DNA of 64,000 bases from positions 30,918,901 through 30,982,900 of the forward strand of contig CM049317.1 of the NCBI GenBank assembly GCA_026874595.1. Direction: 5' to 3'. The stretch is from Sipunculus nudus. Taxonomy: Eukaryota > Annelida > Sipuncula > Golfingiida > Sipunculidae. Below the pieces are notes generated by a model. It saw nothing but the letters and a program-made list of their open reading frames with translations. It had not been told where the DNA came from and did not search any database. Positions 34,454 through 45,340 of this stretch are shown piece by piece; positions within the stretch are counted from its first letter, which is position 1; each line of letters opens with the position of its first letter. A program made the translations under genes and the position numbers.

Positions 34454-34644
34454 CAAAGTAGGAAATTTCACAAATGAATTGTAATCTCTGACTGCAGTTG
34501 CCCTCGTCCCAGTGGTACAAGTCGTAAATAACAGATGGTACAGTCCAGTAATAGTCGACTGTCAGTATGATACAGTGATGGTCAGGAAAGTGGTCCGGCT
34601 AATCCGGAATCTAGTTGGTCCATCTGCCCAGCGGAAATCTCCAG
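34454..34644 (-). pseudogene. C-type lectin C-terminal exon, frameshifted
   Basis: Paralogue of the intact exon at 24618-24824, with the same acceptor (TTTTAG) and donor (GTAAGT). It is 191 instead of 207 bp: a 16-base deletion just after FRWADG removes the start of the WTNW region and shifts the frame, and a stop follows. Downstream nucleotides still encode, in the shifted frame, the YDLYHWDEGNC and FICEIS stretch. Splice sites intact, coding dead. The deletion lies at a gcaga/ccaga near-repeat, suggesting replication slippage. Confidence 0.82.
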
Positions 34645-35682
34645 CTAAAACCGAGGAGCAATGAAGGTCAGTGTCAATAAAGGTCATGGTCATGATCTTA
34701 TTGTTTTAATTATTTACTTTTATGACTTTTACAAAATAAGTTGCAGTATACATAGGGATTAAAGTATGAACTAGATTGTTAAAACAAAATTCTATGATTT
34801 GCAAGCCTAGCTATGTTGTTTGTCTATTTTATGGAATGCTCTAAAAAAGGTGGTTACGTTCACCACCTTATTCGGCCTATACTCCCAGATTCATTTGTGC
34901 ATAGGCGATTATACATAAATTACATTGATTCCGCCTCATGTACCGAATCTAGAGCAAAATATAATCTATTCTTCATTGGCCCCTTCTCAAGATGCCCTGA
35001 TAATTTCATTCGATTTCGATCATGATTACGGGAGTTATTTTGTAAAAAAGCACACAAACATGCGCGAAATGGGATGAACGCGGACCCTCCTGGCAGAGGT
35101 GTTTTTTATTCAAGACACTTTCATTTCACTGAATCAGAATATATTTTACCTGAAAGAACAATGCATATTCAAACCTGTCCTATAGAACTGGTAGGACAAT
35201 GAAGAACATGACGTTGGAGATAATATTTTATTTTTCTTTCCCTGATTCTTACGTCATTTAAACATATAACATATAACATATACCAGAGGAAAGCACAGTT
35301 TTTTTTCGTACGAGTGTAAAACGGTTTTAGTTACTTTTACAACACTTCAGTAGGCTTGGCCTGTCTCCAATGTTTGGTTTATAAAACAATATAACCTTAA
35401 ACCTAATTTGATTCTATTTTTTGTTTCTTTCATGTGGTCATACTAGTGAGTTTCTAAGTACGTTTTGATACTGTGTTGTTATGCAGTGCAGAAACATATC
35501 AATCTTTATACTGTCTGAAGACAATACATAGGCAGCGATACAATAAAACCTGTATGTTAAAAAGAGGCTGACACATTAACTCTACTCTGAACACATTCAA
35601 TGAGGTTGTGGGATTTTAAGTTGAGTAAAAATTGTAATTATATATACAAAATGGCTTAAATACGATATCTCTTGTAAATTAC

Positions 35683-35909
35683 TCTGAAAAAAAAGTTTCC
35701 GCCAGGCCAAAAAGGAGCTGATAATGCTGGGTATACATAACGCAGGTCGTTTGTCTTCTCTAGTGTGTTTGTCTTCACCAAGATGGCGCCATGGTCATTG
35801 CAGGTTTCCATGGCATTTCTCCATGTGATTGCTTTATCCAATAATTTGTTCAAACAGATGTACCCTTGTCTTTTATATCCATCCAAAAATGATAAGAAAA
35901 AGGTAGCAC
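35683..35909 (-). pseudogene. C-type lectin domain, N-terminal exon
   Basis: The minus strand encodes LDGYKRQGYICLNK, AITWRNAMETCNDHGAILVK, TLEKTNDLRYVYPAL and APFWPGGNFF, the first half of a C-type lectin domain (first cysteines, the W..A...C...GA.LV helix region, and the FW.G.N stretch). The downstream donor is likely GTAATT after CAGA. A run of eight T just before it leaves the exon out of phase with the phase-1 start of the C-terminal exon; six T would restore phase, so a slippage mutation is suspected. The upstream acceptor is uncertain, so the start is approximate. This copy pairs with the broken exon at 34454-34644. Confidence 0.72.
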
Positions 35910-38068
35910 CTTATTTCACATATCTTACAGTTTACTTTATAGAAAGTTATTTCAAGGTATATAAACATTTGCAGTATTTCTTTTTCTCACACTGTTACTA
36001 ATATGGGCTGAATACATAGGTTTTAATCCGAATATTGATCCCAAATACCATATGGAAATCCACGTACTTACCATCAATCCTCCTTTATACATTGTGTTTA
36101 AAAAAAAATACACAGCATACGTGTGTATCTTTACCATAGCCAGACTAGAGGTCCTACTTTGCGCATGAAAGACAACTCCTAACCAAGAGAAGAAAAGTGA
36201 AAGGAGAAGCTGTTTGGAAGCTGGAAACAAGTAACAAGTAACCCATGATTACGCGCGGTACGGCTACCACGTAGCGTGTGCACTAAATTTTATTTGTGCC
36301 ACTTGTCTCCCCGTGCAAGTGTATATCCACTTTTACAGCAGTATGCCAATGGATAAAAAAAACATATAGTGACAGATACTTCATGTATGGACATGTTATA
36401 GATGTGGTATGTGGATGGATCCTTTTAACTAAAGATTTCAAAGGAACCAAATATGAAACACTGAGGGGTCTGCATAAAAAATGGGAAACATATAATTCAG
36501 AAATGTCAGTTGGAATTGAGAAAATGATAAAAGACATTATTTAATGCTCCCATCGCCATATTGCACTATTTTAGATAAATATATAGTATCTATAGTCTGC
36601 ATGCGAGGGACATGCGTTGCTTCACTGACATATCTAACACTAGCAAAGTTCCATTGGATAAAATTAACCACATTATAAAGCTCCTATCAATTAAATGAAT
36701 GTCATTTTCCACCAGGGACTCATTTAAACCGGAAACAATCCAAATAAACATATATATGTATATAATTATAATTCTTGTCAAATGTTGCATAATCAAGTTA
36801 TTTTGAACATTTTCTTGTATTACTTTAAATATATCATATATTAATATGATCATGTATATTATTAACATTCAATTACTGGAAAAAAGCGGTTTTATGCCAA
36901 GCAAAGGGTTATGAATCATATCGGCCATCATGTACAGGTTCGTCAGAAGTATCGGTTCAAATTTGTTCCACTTCATGATTTCCTATAAATAATGGACATG
37001 TGGGGGACTCGATTATGAGGAAGCAGAGATTAAAAAGTGTCAGAATTTCCATTAGATCCTGGTGTTGTATTCTCTAGTTTACCACAGATTAAGGTCCCTG
37101 TTTAGTGTCTAAAGTACACACGTTGGCTCATATGCATGGTAAACAACCTGTAAAGCAGTGTGGATGTCATTAATGCTTTATTCTTTCAATTCCACCATAT
37201 TCATACAATATTTATTGTATATGCCTGGCCGTCGTCTAAGAACTCGCATTTCTTAACGACCTATACGCGGTTTCTATAACATACATACCATTAGTTAAAC
37301 AAACGTGTCAGTATATCGAAAATGGGACCTCTTCCTATACAAACACATTACCGTGACAGGTTTCGATTTGACCCTGATAAAGAAAAGTCACGGGGTATTC
37401 TAAAGAAATCTTGGAAAGATTAATGTTCCAGTACAGTATAAATATATACATAAATGCAAGTATCACAAGAATACAGTCTGTGACATCATAACCACTGATC
37501 GTCATATTAACTGATGTATTTGGTCTGCCATGGCCAATAATAGCCATGCCGATATATGTAGTAACATTCTTACTTAACGTATCTTTCGTGTATTACTCTT
37601 GTCATCAATTCTCTAAAAAATTTAAAAAAATTAACCCACGAGAATATCCCCATAAGTAGAGAACTTTCGAAGTTCATTTTAACCTACCCAGATTCATCTG
37701 TATATCAAGAATAAAATTGGCTAAAAATGTGTTCCAAACAAAAATATGTTGATAGAATTTATGACCATACTATTAAAATACAGTGAAACCTCCAAATTAC
37801 GACCACAAACGGACATTTATAAAGTGGTCGTCTGAATGAGGTTAAAGTGTGGTAAGTCGGTTTGCTTTCGATAAGATAAAGTCGACTACCCAAGCATAGA
37901 TTACGGTAGAAATGCAGGAAAATTATATATTGGCCTTTCCCGCCTGTGTCTCAGAATTGTGAATGACTAATTTGATAACCAAAATACTCAATGGTAAATT
38001 AAATAGAACGCTACGCATGTCTGTCGTGCAATTTGGAGGGTTTATTTACATTAATTAAAAAAATGGTC

Positions 38069-38081
38069 AAATAGAATGATA
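38069..38081. repeat. Target-site duplication, left, of Tx1-like LINE
   Basis: The 13-base sequence aaatagaatgata is repeated exactly at 41150-41162, directly after the A-rich LINE tail. Confidence 0.85.
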
Positions 38082-38136
38082 TATAGGTATTAAATGGCAG
38101 TGAAAACTGTATACATTTCAACGGCTGGCTTTTCAA

Positions 38137-38412
38137 ATGTTTCAAGTTCAGTCTGGGGTCAGACAGTGGTGTCCGTTTTCTCCCCTGTTTTTTCTGAGCC
38201 TGGAACTTTTGGCAATTAAAATAAGACAAACAACTGAAATAAAAGGCATTAAACTACCGTTGACTAATTACTCGGTTAACAATGTTAAAATTGCACTTCA
38301 TGCTGATAATGTTACTTTGTTCATGAGAGATCAAGCAGATATCAGATTATGCTTTAAACAAATTAAGCAATTTACTGAAATCTCTGGAAGCTTTATGGAT
38401 AAAGAACTTTAA
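38137..38412 (+). pseudogene. Tx1-like LINE RT fragment
   Basis: 91 codons covering the RT motif GVRQWCPFSPLF (Gly after RQ replaced by Trp) through LLAIKIRQTTEIKGIKLPL to LHADNVTLFMRD. The YxDD box reads HADN, so the second catalytic Asp is Asn and the Tyr is His. The frame ends after FTEISGSFMDKEL. Relic. Confidence 0.85.
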
Positions 38413-38545
38413 ACATAAACAAGAAAAATATGAAGAAACTAAATGTAATATCTATTGAAACTGTGAAATTAAAATTGTAGGGGTCAAATTTAGCAGTTGT
38501 AAGCCGGCATCAGATATTGAAACCAACTGGAAGCTCCGAGTAAAA

Positions 38546-39774
38546 ATATTATTTGAAGAAATACCTTGGACCATACTCTTCTATTAGAGGTATTGAAATT
38601 CCGATTTGGACTAACTGGAAATGCCAATTCTTGGGTACACAGCTACCTTCGTCCACGAGGAATGAGGTTGAAAGTTGAAAGTTGAAAATAATTATTCGTC
38701 AATAAGAGAATCCCTGTTTCCTGTTCCTTAAGGAAGTTGTCTCGTGCCGTATTTATATTTAGCTTATGCAAACACTCTACATGATGTAGTGACACCTGAA
38801 ATGGGTAGCCTGTCAGGCCTCGCCGATGATCATGGTCTACGCCATTCTTTCAGTGCGAACGACAGAAATGAAGAAATCGGTAAAATTCAGTGTCTTGAAG
38901 ATTCATTAGAAAAAAATCAAAGAACGGATGGATTCAAACCATTTTCAAATGAATTCTTCCAAAGCAGAACTGATATTATTTGGTAGTAAGGCGCAGCTTG
39001 GGAAATGCACAACAATACATATTACAGTTAATGGTGAGCTTGTGAACCGATCACCCATTATAAAATACTTGGGTGTCAATATGGATGAAACGCTATCCCC
39101 TATGAGACATTTAATACTCAAATGTCAGACAGCTGCTTATAACTTGTACAAAATAAGACGGAATTTATTGACACTCTCTGCCTGTGAGCAACTTGTTTAT
39201 GGGCTGATTCTCTCCCATCTAGACTACTGCAACGGGATATTTATGGGCCTTCCATACACAGAACTTCAGCGAATGCAAAGGATTCAGAATGCTGCGGCTA
39301 AACTGATGCTGAACTTGGATAGGTCACAAAGCAACAGGGATACCTTGAAGCTTCTACATTGACTGCCCAGTAAACGGAGATTAATATTTAAAATTTTAAC
39401 AATCGTTCACAAATGCTTATATTGGCAGGCTCCGCCCTACTTACAGGTTCTCCTGCAGCACAAAACTAAACCAGTGTACTCTCTAAGATAAAAAAAATAC
39501 CTGTATTCTTAATATTCAAAGAACAAAAGCTCAAACATTTGCAGATCGCAGCTTTAGAGCTTTCGCTCCAAAACATTGGAACATGTATCCTGAGCATATT
39601 TGCAATATAGAGAGTCTACCGAAATTCAGTAAAAAACCCTTAAGACGTACCTTTTTCAAGAAGCTTATGTAGTTTAAATGGACTCAGATCGTCTTTCTTG
39701 TTAAGCGCCACAGAATATGTATTTATGTATGCGTACTAGTCGAGCGCTCTGTAAAATATTTAATGTAACGTAAT
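38546..39774 (+). mobile_element. Jockey/CR1-like LINE nested in the Tx1-like LINE
   Basis: 5'-truncated within the RT. Coding remnants run from FGLTGNA-like sequence at about 38600, through a P-stop-GSCL motif (CAA to TAA, 38730-38732) and LADDH at about 38820, to LLHWLP-type sequence at about 39360 and FKKLM at about 39668. The 3' tail is a TAATG-like repeat (taatgtaacgtaatg). The sequence gtaaaa occurs on both sides (38540-38545 and 39775-39780) and is the likely target-site duplication, although the tail makes it slightly ambiguous. Confidence 0.87.
38744..39362 (+). pseudogene. Nested LINE RT and C-terminal fragment
   Basis: Two frames joined by a frameshift near 38930. The first holds YLYLAYANTLHDVV and the catalytic-like LADDH; the second (38928-39362) holds MNSSKAELILFGSKAQLGK, IKYLGVNMDETLS, LILSHLDYCNGIFMGLP and RMQRIQNAAAKLMLNL. 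These are consecutive landmarks of CR1/Jockey RT C-terminal regions. The terminal TGA at 39360 replaces the Trp of the HWLP motif, and coding similarity continues to about 39668. Different family from the element at 1-1216. Confidence 0.87.
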
Positions 39775-39780
39775 GTAAAA

Positions 39781-40963
39781 GAAATTGAGAAATGGCAAAA
39801 GAGAAATCTCTCGATAAGAGGGAAAATAATAATTGTGAAAACCTTTCTCATATCCCAGATGGTGTACATTATGCAAGCTTTGTATATGCCTGAAAAGGAA
39901 ATGAATAACATAAATAAAATGATTTTCAAATTTATTTGGCAGAAAAAAATTTAGTAACAAAAGGGCATTTAAAAAAAAATAAAACGGAAAATAATGTCAT
40001 ATGATTATGAAAAAATGGTGGAATCAGAGCCATTAACGTCAAAGATATACAATATGCTCTGCTCCTAAAATGGGTATTATTATTAGTGAGAGACGATAAA
40101 ACAACTTGGAGAAACATTCCGTTATACTACTATGGGAAAATGGGAAACCATCTCTCAGTATTTCAGAGTAGCGTCAACCCGATTAATATGAAAGGGACCC
40201 ATCAAATAAAATCGGATTTCTACAGAAGTTTATTAAACACATGGCTAACGTATAATAAAACTCGTACAATGCGAGAAAATAAATATGGATGGAGGGTTAT
40301 ATGGAATAATGACGCATTTACGTATAAAAAACCGGTTTTGTTCTTCAGAGACTGGTTTAAAGCAAATATTATTTACATGGAAGATATATTCCAAAACGGA
40401 CAGATTTTATCATTTGATTAGATAGTGTAGAAAAAGGGATTTGGGCCAAGTACACTACTGGAATATAATGTAGTAAAGACAGATGTCTTGCATAGCTCAC
40501 TTAGCCACCAGGTGGCGCTAAAATCAGCTATTCTATTAAGAGGTAAAGAAATGAGTAATTGGACCGCGAGATCTATTAGATTATCTTTAGCGAATGTAGC
40601 GTAGGTCCCCACAATTTCAAAACAAATGAATGGAACAAAAAATATGAGAAGTTTAATTTTAAAAGTGCCATATGGAAAAACATAAACAGTTGTACTAAAG
40701 AAACCAGATTAAGAGTCTAACAGTGGAAAAATCGTCCACAACATCTATCTACCCGTATCCTGTTGCAAAAAAATTGTTTGACTGACACAAACAGGTATTT
40801 CTGTTGCAATGAAGTAGAATTTGTCGAACATTTCTTCTTTAACTGTGTGAAACTAAGACCGTTTTGGGACCTAGTGGAATCACACATTTGTGATAAGCTA
40901 TGTAAAAGGAACACACAAACAATGCTAGGGTATGAGAAAACAGAAACACACAACATGACATAG
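39781..40963 (+). pseudogene. Tx1-like LINE ORF2 C-terminal region
   Basis: Continuation of the host LINE after the nested insertion, in several frames. The cleanest is 40086-40421 (TTWRNIPLYYYGKMGNHLSV, then KYGWRVIWNNDAFTYKKPVL, then FFRDWFKANIIYMEDIF), which matches the spacing of the IWNN...FF..WF region in L1/Tx1 proteins. A final piece at 40763-40963 carries the C-C-H-C box followed by KLRPFWDLVE. No function expected. Confidence 0.83.
40505..40520 (+). promoter_or_regulatory. Strong CTCF-consensus-like site inside LINE
   Basis: CCACCAGGTGGCGCTA agrees with the known vertebrate CTCF consensus CCACCAGGGGGCGCTA at all but one base, and T is tolerated there in the degenerate core. It lies within the Tx1-like LINE remnant. 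Binding is not shown by sequence alone. Confidence 0.45.
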
Positions 40964-41149
40964 AAATTATTAGCGAATATATTTTGATAGCAAGCAAGCA
41001 GGTACAAATATGGTAAATTAACAAATCCGATATGCCTTTTTGAACAAGAATTGCACCATAGATCTTGAATGTGATGTAGCTTTTGAATGAAATCTTATAT
41101 GACTGTACTAATGTATCACTGTTTTGTGAAGATGATAATAAAGGTTAAA

Positions 41150-41162
41150 AAATAGAATGATA
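41150..41162. repeat. Target-site duplication, right, of Tx1-like LINE
   Basis: Exact match to 38069-38081 (aaatagaatgata). Confidence 0.85.
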
Positions 41163-41858
41163 GCTAGGACCCACAATCAAAAAGACAAGAGTTGTTTCTT
41201 AACGGACAGCTAAACGGATACCAAGGTAAAAGTAATGTTTGCCTACAACTTATATGGGATAGAGAGACGTATAATTTAGTTTGGTGTCTAATGTGCAAGA
41301 GAATGGAACACTTACCGTAAGCCAATTGCTATCACCTGACGGGCATTGCATTATCAAGTGTTCAGGAGAAAGGGCCACTTATTGTTAGCCAACTGCCACC
41401 ACCTAGCGGGTAGATTTCAAGGGTCGGACACGTTTCTTGGAGTATGATGATAACATCTTTACAAAAATGAAAAATATATCCATCTTCCTCCATTTCGGGA
41501 AGTATAAACAATGAGTAGCCTGAGATATTTTAAAAGATCTTCTGCTGAGGCACATGCGTGTATGAATGTACAAGTGGTGTTATGGACCTGCAGATTATGC
41601 CCTATAACCTAGCTAGACAGCAAGTGTATAGCTTGGGTTACACTTCACTGCAATATTTGGTAGCACGGTCCTCCCTACCATCGTTGCTTGTCGCGCGGCA
41701 AAATCTGGCGACGACCATGTTATTTACATTTACCGATTATTGCTTCCTTTGGAAACTGATTTCAACTTCATGAAAATATCCACCGGAAATTATGTTAGAT
41801 TGTTGGAGAAGTTATTACCATTTGTTCACAAGAAAGAATGAAAATGTATATAAAGCAA

Positions 41859-41885
41859 TTACACACACACACACACGCGTACATG
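41859..41885. repeat. (CA)n microsatellite
   Basis: CA dinucleotides ending in acgcgtacatgcgtac. Confidence 0.85.
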
Positions 41886-42139
41886 CGTACAAGTGAGGAC
41901 CTTGCTTTCACACTATACTCCCGAGGAAGAACAGTTCAGCTAGAGTTGGCAGGAAGAGTCCTTGAGATCCTAAAATTGGGTAATGTTTGGGCACGTGTAC
42001 CATTAACGGCTTTGAAACCTGACTGACTGATCAAAGTTAATGTTAGATCATACAGGGCAGTTCTTTAATCTCCAGAGAAGAAATAACATATAATTGTTCA
42101 ATTTTTCTCATCCCTTAACTTTTTTATGAATAAAATTCT

Positions 42140-45100
42140 TCATGTAATATTTCGCACAGAGATAAGCTTATTGCATCATTTCCATGAAAACACTGCAGTT
42201 TGTTTATTTATCAGTAAAACAAAGTGCATTGAACGCACTGTTCAAGATGAAATCTGTTCGTGGCTAATGTATAATCTGACAACGAAAAATGACTAACCGC
42301 TGCCTATGGCCGATAGCGTGACAGAAATATTTGGTTCACATGTGGTGTGGTGAAGCGTAGGAACTCATGCGCTAATGACGTGGGGAACAATAGGGCCACC
42401 GTTACACTATAATGATTCTTTAATCATTATACAAATCCCTAGATGGACAGTGTACATTCCTGCTTTGTATGTGTATACCTAGTCAGGCTATAAATAGAAT
42501 CACCATTAACACAAATAGCAACTAAGTAATCTACTTACAGTGATAACACTGTTAGTGTTAGAAATATATTTTAGTCCATTTTCTTATAAAAAAACACCTT
42601 AAGTCTTCAATATCATGCATTCTACCTGAAACGACAGGAGTTAAACTTGTTTTTTCCATATCAATGTATCTCATTAATATCATATATAAGTTTTGATCAA
42701 TAAGCAGTAAGTAAGGCATACCCACTCTTTTATATGTAAACATATTAAATACCAGTAGAATTTAAGACACACCTATAATTGTAAATCTAAGAATGGTTGG
42801 GGACTTCTATTAGCTAAATGACACCAACAAATCGGAAAGTCAGTTATTCAAATCCGGTTCCACAATGTTCGTTTGTGGTTGGTCAGACCCTTATTATGAC
42901 TGATGATTGACAACTGGGACTGTGGCCTATGGGTACCAGATGTTTTAAGCTAAACAACTGCATATATTGATTGCTCCCCTTTATCTATTTACATAAATTG
43001 TTTCAAGCCATGGATGCATGTTGGACGCCTTTGGAACATCTGTCCACCTCTGAAATATCTAATTATATATATTTTTCATTATCACTTGGTTAGTAACTTT
43101 ACAAACAATTTAGTCATTAACCTTCGTTCAAGATTTACACATGCGTTGTAAATAACTCCAGTGAATGTATGCAACCACTGTCATAAGAGCAATGCATTTA
43201 CATAATTAAAAAAATAAGCAAGGATTATTTTTGCCAACTCTCATCTGTTTCACATTGGCCGGTAGAAACATTTCTTAGCTGCTCCGAGATACAACAAGGA
43301 AACGTGTATCTATGTCCGTGAAAAATACAACCACGTGGCCAAACTGATGTCATGATGTAAAATAGAGATTATAAAATTATAAGATTATGTCGAGAAGCTT
43401 TTTAAAGGTTAAATCCACTCTTGTTAAGCACTGGACGAATAAACGACATGTTATCATAGTAGCAGTATAAGCTTCTTGTATTAACGTTAATTTTATTTCA
43501 TTCAAACGTATTGCTATATCCTATGTATAGTCAGTAAAAGCGCGCCTTAACAACATCTCGGTTTAGCGATTACCTCATAATATCAACCACTTGTTCACAG
43601 GTCTAATTCCCTTTTTTTCTCTTATATCAGACCTCGCTCAGACGAAGACCTCGAAAATGTAACCACCTTGTCAATGTCCGTTTATGGTCGTTATATCGAG
43701 GGTGCACTGTACTTTAATTGTATGTTTACAGATTCTATCAACGCATTTCCTTTAATACATCTTATAGCCAAATTTTATATTTTGATACACATGAAGTTCT
43801 CTACATTTGACATATCCTGGTGTTCTCATGGGTAGATTAAAGGCTGTTCTGAGGATGTCATGTTTAATATATATATTCCAGCCCTCTGCTTGTCAGCAAT
43901 TTGTAGGAAATTATGACATGGAACGAATTGGAGCATAATCTTTCAAACGACCCTGTGTATTCAGGTCCATATGTTTAACATCATGTTGCACGGCATTGAA
44001 CTTAACATTTGTCATGCAGCTATCTGGTAACCGTACCGCGGGATTTCACGGTTCATATTTTTCAAGTTTCGAGTGGTGCTTCCTACATATTTCTTCTGCT
44101 TGATTTGGTGTTTCCGTTTATGCGCAAGATAGAATATCATAGTCTTGTTATGGTATAGAGACACACGTTCAATGTAATCTCACACAAAAACATACCAATA
44201 TAAAAACATAGTAATTGCCTTCATTTCTATATGAATGTTAGAATATGGATTTGTATGAAACTTTTCTATTCAAATGAAGAAACTGGGAGAGATAAAACTC
44301 ATAATATTGCAAATGCTGATGTTTCTTAAAATAACCTGCGAAGGAGATTAACTATTAGATATGTGAAATAGTTTGTTATCTTTCTTATGTCATTGTTAGA
44401 TCGTTGTAAATGAGAAGGGTTGATCTGTTTGAAGAATTTATTGAATTAAAGTTATGATAAGTTATGGTAATATATTCACTTTTGAGTTAATTTATGATAT
44501 ATTGGATCCAATGTATTAAGAGGGGATACCATTTATTTAACAAAAACTGGCCGCAAACGTTGGTCTGTTTGTCCGTCATTCTGGTCTAAGAAAATTGATT
44601 TTCACTGAAACTGTGTTGGTCGATTCCTCGTTTTCGAATTCTTTTTGTTTTGGTAAACGTATATCCTTCATGTTGGCAGTTTGACCCGCAGGATGGCCTT
44701 AATACTGGAAGTCTGTACCTCAATACAAGGAATCTCACGTAGAGAGATGCCTTGAAAAAATGCACTCATCATGGCGCAAACTTTATGAAGGCCAAGACAC
44801 TACAGAAGACGCACTACCTGCTTTATGTATACCCAAGTTTAGCAGGTCCCCTTTGGTCCGGCAGAAACTTTATGTACATAAAACAGTACATAACAAAAGA
44901 TATCATATTCTAGCCTTCTGTTTTAGAGATTTCCAATTTTAAACCAACTGATTAAGTTTTCATCCAGATCGAATGTGTTCAGATGAGAGTTGATATGAAA
45001 CCCTCTGTATAATTAACAGGTTAGCACGTAATGCATTATAAAGTTCATATGTGTATTTCTGACTTAATACTCTCTTCAGGCAGAAATGAGATTTTTCTTA

Positions 45101-45340
45101 GCAATAAATAACAGCAGACTACCGAAACCTATAGAGAAACTCGCCAGTATAAAGATTTAGGAAAAACATAAATAATTACATAAAATTAAAATTATGACAG
45201 CTACTGACTTTCCAATCACAGGTGGTGGCTTCAGAGCGGAAAAAAATAAAAAAACCTTTAAATAACCTTAAATATTTATGTCTCCATGTTGTTTAACGAT
45301 TTGAACATCAGTTGTTATATGGAGAATGTGATATTTGCCT
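42140..45340. repeat. Segmental duplicate B, shortened inverted copy
   Basis: Runs in reverse relative to 23114-30060. 42140-43370 is the inverse of 29150-30060, 43620-43900 the inverse of the 27050-27460 type block, 44000-44200 the inverse of about 25650-25800, and 44692-44880 the lectin N-terminal exon on the plus strand. The order is preserved but segments such as 27700-28980 are missing. With copy 2 just to the left, it forms a very large imperfect inverted repeat centred near 41.9-42.1 kb. Confidence 0.8.
44692..44880 (+). pseudogene. C-type lectin N-terminal exon relic, inverted copy
   Basis: The plus strand reads DGLNTGSLYLNTRNLT, stop, RDALKKCTHHGANFMKAKTL, then LYVYPSLAGPLWSGRNFM, aligning along its length with the exon at 35683-35909. 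The conserved first cysteine is Tyr, and the conserved Trp is a TAG at 44740-44742, so it is dead. No matching C-terminal exon was found downstream to 46 kb. Confidence 0.8.

Larger units (their letters stand above)
38082..41149 (+). mobile_element. 5'-truncated Tx1/L1-like LINE, host of a nested LINE
   Basis: Bounded by a 13-bp target-site duplication. The left part (38082-38545) carries the RT PQG-equivalent QSGVRQWCPFSPLFF and a mutated catalytic box ALHADNVTLF, where YADD is expected. The protein is then cut in the middle of NWKLRVK and resumes at 39781 with EIEKWQKRNLS, so the two parts join cleanly once the inserted Jockey-like element is removed. Then follow IIVKTFLISQMVYIMQAL, INKMIFKFIWQKK, an open frame at 40086-40421, and a Cys/His box CCNEVEFVEHFFFNC near 40800. 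The 3' end is gatgataataaaggttaaaa. Multiple frameshifts and stops. Confidence 0.9.
33700..41890. repeat. Segmental duplicate B, copy 2
   Basis: Direct paralogue of 23114-28990. It lacks the MITE at 23357-24177 (clean empty site near 34000) and the GGATCC MITE, but keeps the lectin N-terminal exon and SINE. It is interrupted by the nested LINEs at 38082-41149 and by an extra segment at about 36500-37060. Confidence 0.87.
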
